A DNA stretch of 9,508 nucleotides from JAAYCI01 sp964370445 (GTDB lineage Bacteria; Bacillota; Clostridia; Oscillospirales; Ruminococcaceae): positions 1 to 9,508 of the forward strand of contig CAYJJK010000090.1 of NCBI GenBank assembly GCA_964370445.1. Reading direction: 5' to 3'. Under the pieces are notes generated by a model. That model worked only from the letters and a program-made list of their open reading frames with translations. It was not told the DNA's origin and did not search any database. A program made the position numbers and the translations under genes. Numbering within the stretch: the first letter of the stretch is position 1; each line of letters begins with the position of its first letter. Below, piece after piece: positions 1-7,272 of this stretch.

Positions 1-788
1 GTAACACAACGATTAAAATGCTAAGCAACAAGCCAATGCAAAGAATGACAATATCCTTTGATGTAATGCTTATATTTTCCACATAGCTTCTTTTTTTATA
101 AGCGCCAAAAGCCCTAGAATCCATGGCCACGCCCATCATTTGAGCCTTGCGCATAGAGCCCGTTACCAGCGGGATAACAAGCGGCCCGTAAGCTTTTAGC
201 TTTTGCATACGGGTGCCTTTTTCAAAAACAGTAAATCCACGCAATTTTTGTGCCTCCAAAATGGGGCTGGCCTCTTCACGCAAGGTGGGAATTAGGTTTA
301 ACGCCGTGGTAGCCATGTAGGCAATTTGATAATTTAGCCCAAGGCGAACAAGACCAATGGAAAGTTTATTGATGGGGGTGGTCATTGTCATCATGGGCAT
401 AAGGCAAATGATAACGAGCAAACGAAAGCCCAAAAGCAAGCCCTGTAAAATACCGTCTAAATAGATGGCACCATACCCACCAAGAAGTGGAACAATCTCT
501 GGGATAAGCGGTTTAATCAGGGCGATCTCACCCTCCACAAAAACAGCTTGCATAATGGTGATAAAAGCCGTTAACGCCACAATCCACTTCACATAACTAA
601 GCACTTTTTTAATCGGAAGACCTGTTATAGCCCACAGCAACATCAAAAGGCAAAAGGTAGAAAACAGCACATAGAAATTAGAGGTTAAAAACACAGCCAT
701 GGTTAAACATAGCAACAAAATAATTTTCACTCTCGGATCCATTTTGTGTAGGAATGAACTACCCGGATAATATTCAATTAAATCCATA
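1..788 (-). CDS. ecfT: ECF transporter transmembrane (T) component, C-terminus off the left edge
   Basis: EcfT/CbiQ-family integral membrane protein. In ECF importers it couples a substrate-binding S subunit to the EcfA ATPases for vitamin or small-molecule uptake. I translated the minus strand from ATG 788-786, which has a GGAGG-type ribosome site at about 791-798. The N-terminus (MDLIEYYPGSSFLHKMDPRVK) has the family's LHxxDPRxK element, followed by several hydrophobic helices. Near the C-terminus lie the two coupling-helix motifs that contact the ATPases, EAQKLRGF and AMDSRAFG. About 262 codons are visible against a family length of about 260-270 residues, so little is missing. It starts 57 bases after the methyltransferase stop, so cotranscription is likely. 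No S component or ATPase gene is in view; they may lie further left. The family assignment is firm, but the transported substrate is unknown. Confidence 0.88.
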
Positions 789-845
789 CTTTCCTCCTCG
801 AAAACACCATCGTATTTTGCAAAAGCTGTCTTAAAAAAACAACTT

Positions 846-1646
846 CTATGCCATAAATCCGTCTCGGTAGGCGCTGATAAATTCTAAGCTGCTATCGTTT
901 TCCCCTGCAATCATGTCTTGAATGGCAAGAAAACTGTTTATGGTTTTTGTGGGAATAATCCTCACAGAATCGATACCTGCCAAAATACAATTAATCAAAA
1001 ATACTTCATTGATGTGTTCTCTTAAAGGCATTCCGTGTGAAATATTATCTAGCCCACAACAGGTTAAAAAGTTTGGATATTGTTTTTTTACCTTTTTTAA
1101 TGTCTCTAAGAATACGGTGGCATATTCTTCACCTGTAGAAAGCGCAAAAACCAAAGGATCTAGCAAAATTTGGGTTTCGTCCACTTCATACTGTGCCAGT
1201 TTTTGCTGCAAAACAGGAATGCAGTTTATGCGGTCTTCTACTTGCATACCCATTTTTCCCTCTTGCATCAAAAGGCAAATTCCATAGGCATCATATTTTT
1301 TTAGTAAGGGCAAAAACGTATCTAAACGTGCGCTTTCGCAGTTCAGTGCATCCACAATGGGTTTTCCGTGCCGATGCACCGAAAGCACGGCTTCCACTGC
1401 CACAGGGTTTAAAGAATCGATACACAGTGGCAATTCTATTTCGTCTTGAATGGTTTTGCAAAGCCAAAGTAAATCCTCCGTTTCGGTTTCACTATGGCTA
1501 GAGCAGTTTAGGCCAATCCACTGCGCACGACATCCGGCGGCAAACCGTGCCTCCTGCAAAACTGCATCTGCATTGCGCGTAGAAATCATTTTCGAAAACC
1601 CTTCTCGACTTGTGTTGATGGCACCGCTGATGGTCAAAACACTCAT
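846..1646 (-). CDS. Pterin-binding methyltetrahydrofolate:corrinoid-type methyltransferase (MtgA/AcsE/MtrH-like)
   Basis: A 266-residue TIM-barrel protein of the DHPS-like pterin-binding superfamily. Known relatives move a methyl group between tetrahydrofolate N5 and a corrinoid protein. Visible landmarks are CIDSLN (D77), KPIVDALN (95-102), LLDPLVFALST (D163) and the C-terminal CGLDNISHGMPLR (N201), which matches the family's GLSNxSxGLPxR signature. These correspond to the pterin-contacting Asp/Asp/Asn of AcsE. The position usually occupied by Asn in an INS motif is Asp99 here. I chose ATG 1646-1644 because AGGAG sits seven bases before it. An upstream in-frame ATG eight codons earlier lacks a site and would include the Shine-Dalgarno region. 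The protein has normal length for this family. It lies between the deaminase and ecfT on the same strand. No corrinoid protein or MttB/MT-I partner is visible, so the methyl donor or acceptor is open. Confidence 0.85.
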   Translation of the reverse strand: MSVLTISGAINTSREGFSKMISTRNADAVLQEARFAAGCRAQWIGLNCSSHSETETEDLLWLCKTIQDEIELPLCIDSLNPVAVEAVLSVHRHGKPIVDALNCESARLDTFLPLLKKYDAYGICLLMQEGKMGMQVEDRINCIPVLQQKLAQYEVDETQILLDPLVFALSTGEEYATVFLETLKKVKKQYPNFLTCCGLDNISHGMPLREHINEVFLINCILAGIDSVRIIPTKTINSFLAIQDMIAGENDSSLEFISAYRDGFMA

Positions 1647-1663
1647 CACCCATCTCCTTTCTT

Positions 1664-1681
1664 TATGCACAATTATGCATA
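1664..1681. promoter_or_regulatory. Short inverted repeat upstream of the methyltransferase gene
   Basis: TATGCA, six bases, then TGCATA: a perfect 6-bp inverted repeat with an AT-rich spacer. It lies in the 98-base gap between the deaminase stop and the methyltransferase start, just upstream of the methyltransferase ribosome site. It could be an operator or a small RNA hairpin. It has no T-tract, so it is not a convincing terminator. A chance occurrence in AT-rich DNA is quite possible. Confidence 0.25.
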
Positions 1682-1744
1682 CTTTCGCTTTAAAACCTGT
1701 ATTTACAAAAGCAGTGTATTAAAAATGCTTAGGGCGTTATTAAC

Positions 1745-3088
1745 TTAAAATTCGGCATCCATGGGTTTTTGGGTGGCCTCGGCACAACACTTTTCACCCA
1801 GTGCAATCGAATTGCTTAGCATTTTTTCTTCATCCACTGTAAGGATTTTTCGGTTTTCCATCACCACGCGACCATTGATAATCACCGTTTGTACATCGTT
1901 TGATTTGCCACAATATACAAGGGCAGAAAGCGGGTTGTGCAAAGGCGACATGGCGGGTCGGCTCACATTCATCAAAACAATATCCGCAAGGCGTCCGGCT
2001 TCAATTCGTCCGGCATTTAACCCCATGGCTGAAGCACCGCCCTCGGTTGCCATTTTAAATACATCTTTTTCTCCAAAAACACTGGGGTCTTCATGCTTTA
2101 ATTTTTGCAGCATAGAGCCAAAACGCATCTCTTCAAACATATCCAATAAATCATTGGAGGCTGCACCGTCTGTGGCAAGGCATAAGCGAACCTGTTTATC
2201 GCGTAGCGTGGCAATGGGTGCAATGCCGCTGCCCAATTTCCGGTTGGATTTTGTGTTATAGCATACAGCTAAATCACGTTTTTTGCAAATATCAATCTCT
2301 TCGTTTGTTAAATCCACACAGTGCACCGCGATAAGCGGGTCTTCTAAAAACCCAATCGACTCTAAATAGGCCAGGGGGGTCATGCCCACTTCCTCTAAAG
2401 ATTGGTTCACCTCCCAGGTGGTTTCAGACACATGGGTTTGGATTTTAATGTCATGTTTTCTAGCCAACAGTTTTAGCTTCAGCAAAAAGTCCGGCGTGCA
2501 GGTAAATGGGGTAGAGGGGCCAATGTAAACATCTTGCAAGCCATTATTATGCCATTTTACAATGATTTCCTCCAGCCTTTCCAAACGTAGCTCGTCTGGT
2601 ATCATCAGCTCTTTTGGCACCCACCGGTTTACCGATTGCACCGCTGCAACACCACGAATGCCAAGGTCCTGCCAAGCCTCCAGCACAGAATCTGTGATGG
2701 TATCCATATCAATAAAGGCAGTGATGCCACTTTGTAACATTTCCATTGCACCCAGCATGCCATAGGCATAGCCCACAGAGTAATCGTGCAACACACGATT
2801 ATAATGATGCAACACATGCGAAAAAGGAAAAGTGACTGCTTCGCACCATTCCTTTAGGCGCAAAGTATCCCCTTTTCCTTTTAACATGTTTTGATAAAGA
2901 TGTGTGTGTGTGTTGATAAAACCCGGAAACACAATTTGTCCCGTAGCGTCAATCACTTTTTCGCAAAGCTCACAAGGCAGGTTTTTACCCACTGCCTTGA
3001 TGGTCGTGCCGTCAATCAGCACATCCACATCCTGCAAAATTTCATCCGCGCACACAATCAAGTGCGAAATATTTCGAATCAATAGCAT
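1745..3088 (-). CDS. Amidohydrolase-family deaminase (COG0402; MTA/SAH deaminase-TrzA/SsnA-like)
   Basis: A 447-residue cytosolic metal-dependent amidohydrolase. The family deaminates or hydrolyses purine, pterin, triazine or adenosine-type rings. The metal and catalytic residues are all present: HTH (61-63) after the FPGFINT strand, QTHVSE (H219, E222), AVHCVD (H256) and LATDGAASNDLLDMFEEMR (D307). The last motif is a hallmark of the methylthioadenosine/S-adenosylhomocysteine deaminase branch. The usual HNPxSNxKLxSG loop reads CYNTKSNRKLGSG, with Tyr for the family His, so the true substrate may differ. I chose ATG 3088 because GGGGGA lies about nine bases upstream; an ORF extension of 13 codons begins at TTG and has no such site. 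A 163-base gap separates it from the upstream oxidoreductase and 98 bases from the methyltransferase, all on one strand. Plausible substrates include methylthioadenosine, SAH, a pterin or a methylated purine; this is inference. Confidence 0.85.
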   Translation of the reverse strand: MLLIRNISHLIVCADEILQDVDVLIDGTTIKAVGKNLPCELCEKVIDATGQIVFPGFINTHTHLYQNMLKGKGDTLRLKEWCEAVTFPFSHVLHHYNRVLHDYSVGYAYGMLGAMEMLQSGITAFIDMDTITDSVLEAWQDLGIRGVAAVQSVNRWVPKELMIPDELRLERLEEIIVKWHNNGLQDVYIGPSTPFTCTPDFLLKLKLLARKHDIKIQTHVSETTWEVNQSLEEVGMTPLAYLESIGFLEDPLIAVHCVDLTNEEIDICKKRDLAVCYNTKSNRKLGSGIAPIATLRDKQVRLCLATDGAASNDLLDMFEEMRFGSMLQKLKHEDPSVFGEKDVFKMATEGGASAMGLNAGRIEAGRLADIVLMNVSRPAMSPLHNPLSALVYCGKSNDVQTVIINGRVVMENRKILTVDEEKMLSNSIALGEKCCAEATQKPMDAEF

Positions 3089-3251
3089 AAATTTGTTCCC
3101 CCGCTTTACCATTTTGATGATTGTCAAAAATAAGCGATAACGCAGTATACATGCTGAACAAAGAGCTGTGATTGGAAGTGCAGTGTTTGCTAAATTGGGT
3201 TGTTTTTTCGCCCTGCCAAGCTAGGACATTTTATTGAAAATACTTGTTATT

Positions 3252-4394
3252 TTATTCTAGCATTCTATCTGGCGAGCATGTGGCATATAGGGGATTTCCA
3301 CGGTTTTCCAGCGCATCCAGCGCCAGCCTTGCCACGGCCGGTGCAACGGTAAAAGCCCCTTTAAAACCGGCCACCGTAAAGAAATTTTCGGCAAACTTAC
3401 TTGTGCCAAATACCGGATACGCGTCTTTGGCATATGTGGTTGGCACGGCCCACGCACGCACAATTTGTAAATTTTTCAGTTGCGGAAAATATTGCAAGAA
3501 ATTTTGGGCCACCAATTGCAAAGAAGGCATGTTGACGGTACGGTCGTCTGTTTCACACAGCTCGGTAGATTGGCAAATTAAAAGAGTTCCGTCGCCCGTT
3601 TGCAAAGAACCAAAACCGATATGGCGCTTTGGGTGCTCTGCTTTAGCAGGAAAAAGAGAACCTCCGCCGGTTAAAGTGCCACAAATGCATTTTTTCACAG
3701 GTTCTGAAACAAAAGCCGTTCCCTTATGAAAAAACACAGGAAGTGTTACACCGGCCATTTTGCCAACAAACGCAGCCCGCGGCCCCGCGCAGTTTAGCAC
3801 CCATTTGGCCTCAAAAGTTTGCGTTGGGGTTTGCACGCCTGTAATGTGGTTCCCCTCTTTTATAAACCCGGTTACCGGGGTGTTGCATAGCAAAGTAGCT
3901 CCATTTTGTTGTGCTTTTTTTAAAAATGCCAAGGTGGTAACCAGCGGGTTTAGCTTGGCCTCGTAGGGGTTAAAAAACAAAGCATCAATCGATTTTAAGT
4001 CGATGTGGGGCTCTACCTTTTGGATATCACATCCATTTTGCAACAACTGTGTAGAAAGCCCAAATTTATTTAAATTTTGCTTGGCTTTTAGCGCAAGGTC
4101 TATTTGCGCTTCGCCCTTAATCAACAAACTGCCGCCAGAGGGATCGTACTCTATGGGGTATTCTTGTGCTAAAGTTTCTTGATAATATTTTTGAGAATCC
4201 AGCACCAAGGGCATATGCCAATCCTGGGTGCGATCGGTAACAGAAATCTGCCCAAGGTTGCCTCCGGATGCACCACAGGCCACCTCGCCTCGCTCTAAGA
4301 TCAGAACCTGATAACCGTATTCTGAAAGCAATGCAGAAATCGAAGTGCCTAAAATCCCGGCACCAACCACAATTGCATCATACCTGCTTTTCAT
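3252..4394 (-). CDS. FAD-dependent oxidoreductase, DAO (glycine/D-amino-acid oxidase) family
   Basis: A 380-residue flavoprotein of the PF01266 family, which oxidises amines such as glycine, sarcosine, D-amino acids or opines. The N-terminal dinucleotide fold is clear: VVGAGILG (9-16), with the ribose-binding Glu at the end of the second strand (VLILER, E34), then ACGASGGNLGQIS (39-51). A mid-protein WVLNCAGPRAA matches the second FAD contact. The C-terminal FTVAGFKGAFTVAPAVARLA (339-358) is the usual flavin-closing segment. ATG 4394 is preceded by AGGAG at nine bases. There is no signal peptide or membrane segment, so it is probably cytosolic. It is the first gene of the leftward group, downstream of the promoter at 4556-4584 with a leader of about 150 nt. 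In an anaerobe it probably acts as a dehydrogenase, passing electrons elsewhere rather than to oxygen. The substrate cannot be read from the sequence. Confidence 0.82.
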   Translation of the reverse strand: MKSRYDAIVVGAGILGTSISALLSEYGYQVLILERGEVACGASGGNLGQISVTDRTQDWHMPLVLDSQKYYQETLAQEYPIEYDPSGGSLLIKGEAQIDLALKAKQNLNKFGLSTQLLQNGCDIQKVEPHIDLKSIDALFFNPYEAKLNPLVTTLAFLKKAQQNGATLLCNTPVTGFIKEGNHITGVQTPTQTFEAKWVLNCAGPRAAFVGKMAGVTLPVFFHKGTAFVSEPVKKCICGTLTGGGSLFPAKAEHPKRHIGFGSLQTGDGTLLICQSTELCETDDRTVNMPSLQLVAQNFLQYFPQLKNLQIVRAWAVPTTYAKDAYPVFGTSKFAENFFTVAGFKGAFTVAPAVARLALDALENRGNPLYATCSPDRMLE

Positions 4395-4555
4395 GAAAAG
4401 ACGCTCCTTGCTTTCTCCTCAAAAAGGATTGATGTTCAAAAGAAGTCTGTTTTTTGAAAAGTTCTTAAAATCAGCTTTTTACCCAAGTGGCAAATGCGCC
4501 ACCGACGAAGCCGAAATAGATAACATCTAATTGGTCATATCAATTTTATTTTCTT

Positions 4556-4584
4556 ATGTTACCATTACCACTTGTAAATGTCAA
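4556..4584 (-). promoter_or_regulatory. Sigma-A promoter for the leftward gene group
   Basis: Reading the minus strand: TTGACA (4584-4579, perfect -35), a 17-base spacer, then TAACAT (4561-4556, four of six matches to TATAAT). An A/T-rich stretch directly upstream could act as an UP element. It faces the FAD oxidoreductase, deaminase, methyltransferase and ecfT genes. The predicted transcript start is near 4549, giving a leader of about 155 nt before ATG 4394. Confidence 0.7.
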
Positions 4585-4648
4585 TATTTTTTATTATAAT
4601 TAAACAAAATATTATGTGTAAAATGTGAGCTTTTGTGCTAGATGTGTG

Positions 4649-4662
4649 GTAAACTGTATAAT
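4649..4662 (+). repeat. Copy 1 of a 14-base motif GTAAACTRTATAAT
   Basis: GTAAACTGTATAAT, matching a second copy at 4751-4764 in 13 of 14 positions and in the same orientation, 102 bases apart. Both are followed a few bases later by TTAAAA. Each ends in a perfect -10 hexamer, and this copy has a weak TTGTGC -35 at 4633-4638 with an 18-base spacer. It may be a regulator-binding site, a secondary promoter, or both. Confidence 0.4.
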
Positions 4663-4750
4663 TTTTTAAAAACAAACCCCACTTTTGGGCCTAAAATCCC
4701 CTAAATTTTGCCTCAAATGACATTTATGCTGTTTTAGCATCATCATTGCC

Positions 4751-4764
4751 GTAAACTATATAAT
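4751..4764 (+). repeat. Copy 2 of the 14-base motif GTAAACTRTATAAT
   Basis: GTAAACTATATAAT, the partner of the copy at 4649-4662. No convincing -35 element is spaced in front of this copy, which favours a protein-binding repeat over a simple promoter. Its position between the two divergent promoters suits a shared operator, but no experiment or alignment supports that here. Confidence 0.4.
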
Positions 4765-4851
4765 CGTTAAAATGCATGGTCAAAAGGTGTATTTTTTAAA
4801 TTGGTTCTCATTTTTTAGGTGTGTCATTTAGGGGTTTTTCTGAATTTTTGT

Positions 4852-4880
4852 TTGACGAAACGAATTTTATTTAGTATGAT
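4852..4880 (+). promoter_or_regulatory. Sigma-A promoter for gntR and the downstream flavoprotein
   Basis: TTGACG (4852-4857, five of six matches to the -35 consensus), a 17-base spacer and TATGAT (4875-4880, five of six matches to the -10 consensus). It faces the GntR gene and predicts a start near 4887, with a leader of about 125 nt. It is the best-formed promoter in the spacer in the rightward direction. Confidence 0.72.
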
Positions 4881-5003
4881 TTAAAAAATATACTCGTGCA
4901 ACATTTATAGCCATAAAAAAACACCCCCACGCATACTCTTGTGATTAACTTACCGGCCTGTAATCCCTTATATATTTACTTAAGCATGGCAGAAAGGGCA
5001 AAG

Positions 5004-5011
5004 GTGTAGAC
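5004..5011. promoter_or_regulatory. GTNTANAC operator-like site on the gntR ribosome-binding site
   Basis: GTGTAGAC fits the GT-N-TA-N-AC core known for operators of HutC-subfamily GntR regulators. It overlaps the AAGGTG ribosome site and ends two bases before the gntR ATG at 5013. If real, it would let the repressor block its own transcript as a roadblock. The core is short, so a chance match is possible. Confidence 0.4.
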
Positions 5012-5012
5012 T

Positions 5013-5750
5013 ATGAGTAAACAGGTACCAACGCAAAATGTATCAGATGAGGTGCGCACAAAACTTTTAGAAGAGCTGAAGTATGGTTGTTTTTCGAAAG
5101 AAAATCGTTTACCCCCAGAGCATGAACTAACCACATATTTTAACATCAGCCGCACCGCTTTGCGTGAGTGCTTATCCCAGCTGGAACAAGAGGGGATGAT
5201 CAGCCGAAAACAAGGCGTGGGAACCCTGATTAACCGGCGAATTTTAATGGCAGAAACCCGTGTGGATTTATGTGATGAGCTTGTGCCAACCTTGGAAAAA
5301 ATGGGCAAAAAAGCAACGGTTTCTTTTGTGCGTTTTCACAATGCAAAAGCGGATAGCGAAATTGCAGAAAGCCTGGGCCTGCAAGAGGATGCCCCTTTAT
5401 TGGTATCAGAGCGTTTGATTTACTGCGACGAAAAACCGGCCATCTACTGTGTAGATTATGTTCCAAAAGACAATGTGCCAAACCGCCAATACTCTAGCAG
5501 GCATTTTCAACCCTCTATCTTCACATTTTTAAAAAAATACCAAAACACCGAAGTGTATGTAAGCCTATCTGAAATACGCGCCCTTGGCGCAGATAAAAAC
5601 ACGGCAAAGCACCTTGCACTTCCCGTAGGAAGCCCGGTTCTTTGCCTTGAGGATTTGGGTTTTGATTTTTGGGGAGAACCCATTTTGCTTACAAAAAGCT
5701 ATGTGGTAGACAGGGTGATCAAGCACATGATTTTACGCAAAAAAATTTAG
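5013..5750 (+). CDS. GntR-family transcriptional regulator with UTRA domain (HutC subfamily)
   Basis: A 245-residue DNA-binding regulator. Residues about 10-75 form the GntR winged helix, with the typical LPPEHELTTYFNISRTALRE turn and the wing GMISRKQGVGTLI. Residues about 90-240 form a UTRA effector-binding domain, seen in segments such as ESLGLQEDAPLLVSERLIYCDEKP and a late GSPVLCLEDLGFD. UTRA regulators usually bind a small metabolite from the pathway they control and release DNA on binding. ATG 5013 has AAGGTG six bases before it. It is transcribed away from the leftward gene group and shares the 618-base spacer with it, and a flavoprotein gene follows 64 bases later. It is therefore the natural local regulator of both arms. 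The ligand is unknown. Confidence 0.9.
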   Translation: MSKQVPTQNVSDEVRTKLLEELKYGCFSKENRLPPEHELTTYFNISRTALRECLSQLEQEGMISRKQGVGTLINRRILMAETRVDLCDELVPTLEKMGKKATVSFVRFHNAKADSEIAESLGLQEDAPLLVSERLIYCDEKPAIYCVDYVPKDNVPNRQYSSRHFQPSIFTFLKKYQNTEVYVSLSEIRALGADKNTAKHLALPVGSPVLCLEDLGFDFWGEPILLTKSYVVDRVIKHMILRKKI

Positions 5751-5768
5751 GCCGCGCCAAAAACAAAC

Positions 5769-5794
5769 GCTATTTCTATGTAAAAGAAAATAGC
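5769..5794 (+). other. Intergenic hairpin between gntR and the flavoprotein gene
   Basis: GCTATTTCT and its near-complement AGAAAATAGC can form a stem of about nine pairs with one bulged A. It lies in the 64-base gap between the two genes and just before the AAGGA ribosome site at 5803-5807. It has no U-tract, so it is more likely an mRNA processing or stability element than a terminator, or simply chance. Confidence 0.3.
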
Positions 5795-5814
5795 ACACAT
5801 AAAAGGAAAACAGC

Positions 5815-7211
5815 ATGACAATGCCAAATGCAGTGGATGTTCTTGTGATCGGCAGTGGTTTTGCAGGTTTATCGGCAGCCATTGAGGCAAAAAAACACGG
5901 GGCAACTGTAGCTGTGATTGAAAAATCAAAACTCACCGGTGGCAATTCGCGCAAAAGTGATGGCGGTGTGGCCGCGCCCATGACAGATATACAAGAAAAA
6001 TATGGCTATGTGGATTCAGAAGAGCAGATGTTTGAAGACATGATGGCCTCGGGCTTATATATCAATCATCCTAATTTGGTTAAAACCTTTGTAAAAAACG
6101 CAAAAACGGCCTTTGAGTGGACACGGGATGACCTTGGTGTGATGTATAAAGACCGTATTGACATTTTTGGTGGCCATAGTGTGCACCGATGCTACACAGC
6201 CGAGCATGTAACGGGCGCTACCATTCTTAAAAAGCAGCTTGAACGATTACAGCAATTAGAAGTACCCATTTACACAGGGGTATATTTTGACCATTTTTTA
6301 ACCGATGAAACCGGGGCCGTTGTGGGTGCGCATGTATATCACGGGCATGACATCAAAAAAATATCTTGGGTGATGCGGCCAACATCGCATCCAAAAGTGT
6401 GGTGCTGGCAAGCGGTGGCTACGGAGCAGATGTCTCTTTTCGTAAAATGCAAGATCCCCGTTTGGATGAAAGCGTTGATAACACGAACTATTACACCGCC
6501 ACAGCAGAGGCCTTAAAACAGGCCCTTCATATTGGTGCCGTGCCGGTGCAGCTGTCCAGCATCCAAATGGGGCCTTGGTGTTGCCCGGATGAAAAGGGGC
6601 TAGGCGTAGGCCCGATGTTTTCAGAGTATGCCGTGTATCAATATGGCATGGTGGTAAATCCAAAAACCGGAAAACGTTTTACCAATGAACTGGCAGACCG
6701 AAAACGTCATGCAGACCTTTTGTTGCAACAAAAAATGCCCTGTGTAGGCATTGTGGATAACTATGTATTTGAAAATACCGGCTGGGATTTTTCAAGAGCT
6801 GTGCAAAAAGGGGTGGTGCGTGCCTTTCAAAGTATAGAGGAGCTATGTGGCGCTTACTCCATTCCGGTTGTAGAATTTCAAAATACACTAAACACATACA
6901 ACCAAGGTGTTTTATCGGGGGAAGACAAGCAATTTGGAAAGCTCATTTTGCAAAACGCCAAACCCATTCAAGAGGCTCCGTTTTATGCCATGCGTGTGTG
7001 GCCAAAGGTTCATCATGTTGGCGGTGGTATCGGAATTGATGAATACACGCGTGTTTATCACCGTGATGGCGGATTTATTCAAAACCTATATGCAGCAGGA
7101 GAAGTAACCGGCGGCCTACATGGGGCAAACCGCTTGGGCAGCTGTGCTCTTACAGAATGTTTTGTATTCGGCCGCATTGCCGGAACAGCTGCTGCGCAAA
7201 ACTGCTTTTAA
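5815..7211 (+). pseudogene. FAD-binding fumarate reductase/flavocytochrome c-like flavoprotein, split by a -1 frameshift
   Basis: Two overlapping frames (5815-6516 and, from about 6357, to 7211) together encode one flavoprotein of about 465 residues, a normal length for cytosolic members of the fumarate reductase/succinate dehydrogenase flavoprotein family. The first frame has VIGSGFAGLSAA (11-22), VAVIEKSKLTGGNSRKSDGG (E36) and the N-terminal substrate fold. The second has the SVVLASGGYGAD strand, KRFTNELADR (Arg near 296, the probable proton donor), KVHHVGGG (His near 400) and the closing GGLHGANRLGSCALTECFVFGRIAG (Arg near 440). Reading shifts at A7 (6355-6361); one extra A restores a continuous protein reading KKNILGDAANIAS. 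The start ATG 5815 has AAGGA seven bases upstream. The gene follows gntR and probably shares its promoter. Relatives reduce enoate-type substrates such as fumarate or urocanate, or oxidise tricarballylate. All catalytic landmarks are intact, so the shift may be recent, a sequencing error, or recoded. Confidence 0.82.
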
Positions 7212-7272
7212 TATCCCTATACGCTCAATCTTTAATTTTATGGGCTTATCGTGCTTGCAGCGCAATGCTCTA

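Larger units (their letters stand above)
4395..5012. other. Divergent regulatory spacer between the oxidoreductase and gntR
   Basis: A 618-base AT-rich stretch with no credible protein gene. It contains a leftward promoter (4556-4584), a rightward promoter (4852-4880), about 270 bases between them with a repeated 14-base motif, and a GTNTANAC site at the gntR ribosome site. The leftward leader (about 4395-4549) can form a small hairpin, GTGGC/GCCAC at 4487-4502 with a six-base loop. No recognised riboswitch consensus is visible. The spacer is unusually long for a simple two-promoter divergent region, so additional operators or a small RNA are possible. Confidence 0.7.

Noticed and set aside
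1193..1501. Plus-strand open frames opposite the methyltransferase and other genes
   Set aside because: They are antisense shadows without ribosome sites or recognisable families; the opposite frames carry clear enzyme motifs.
4487..4549. A possible 15-codon leader peptide in the oxidoreductase leader (minus strand, starting near 4533)
   Set aside because: It has an ATG and a stop but no ribosome-binding site, and no repeated regulatory codons.
4395..5012. CRISPR array or known riboswitch in the long spacer
   Set aside because: Only two copies of a short motif at unequal context, no regular repeat-spacer pattern, and no recognisable riboswitch core for THF, cobalamin, TPP, SAM or glycine.
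6298..6663. Minus-strand open frame across the frameshift region as an overlapping gene
   Set aside because: No family resemblance, and the rightward frames on both sides carry conserved flavoprotein motifs.
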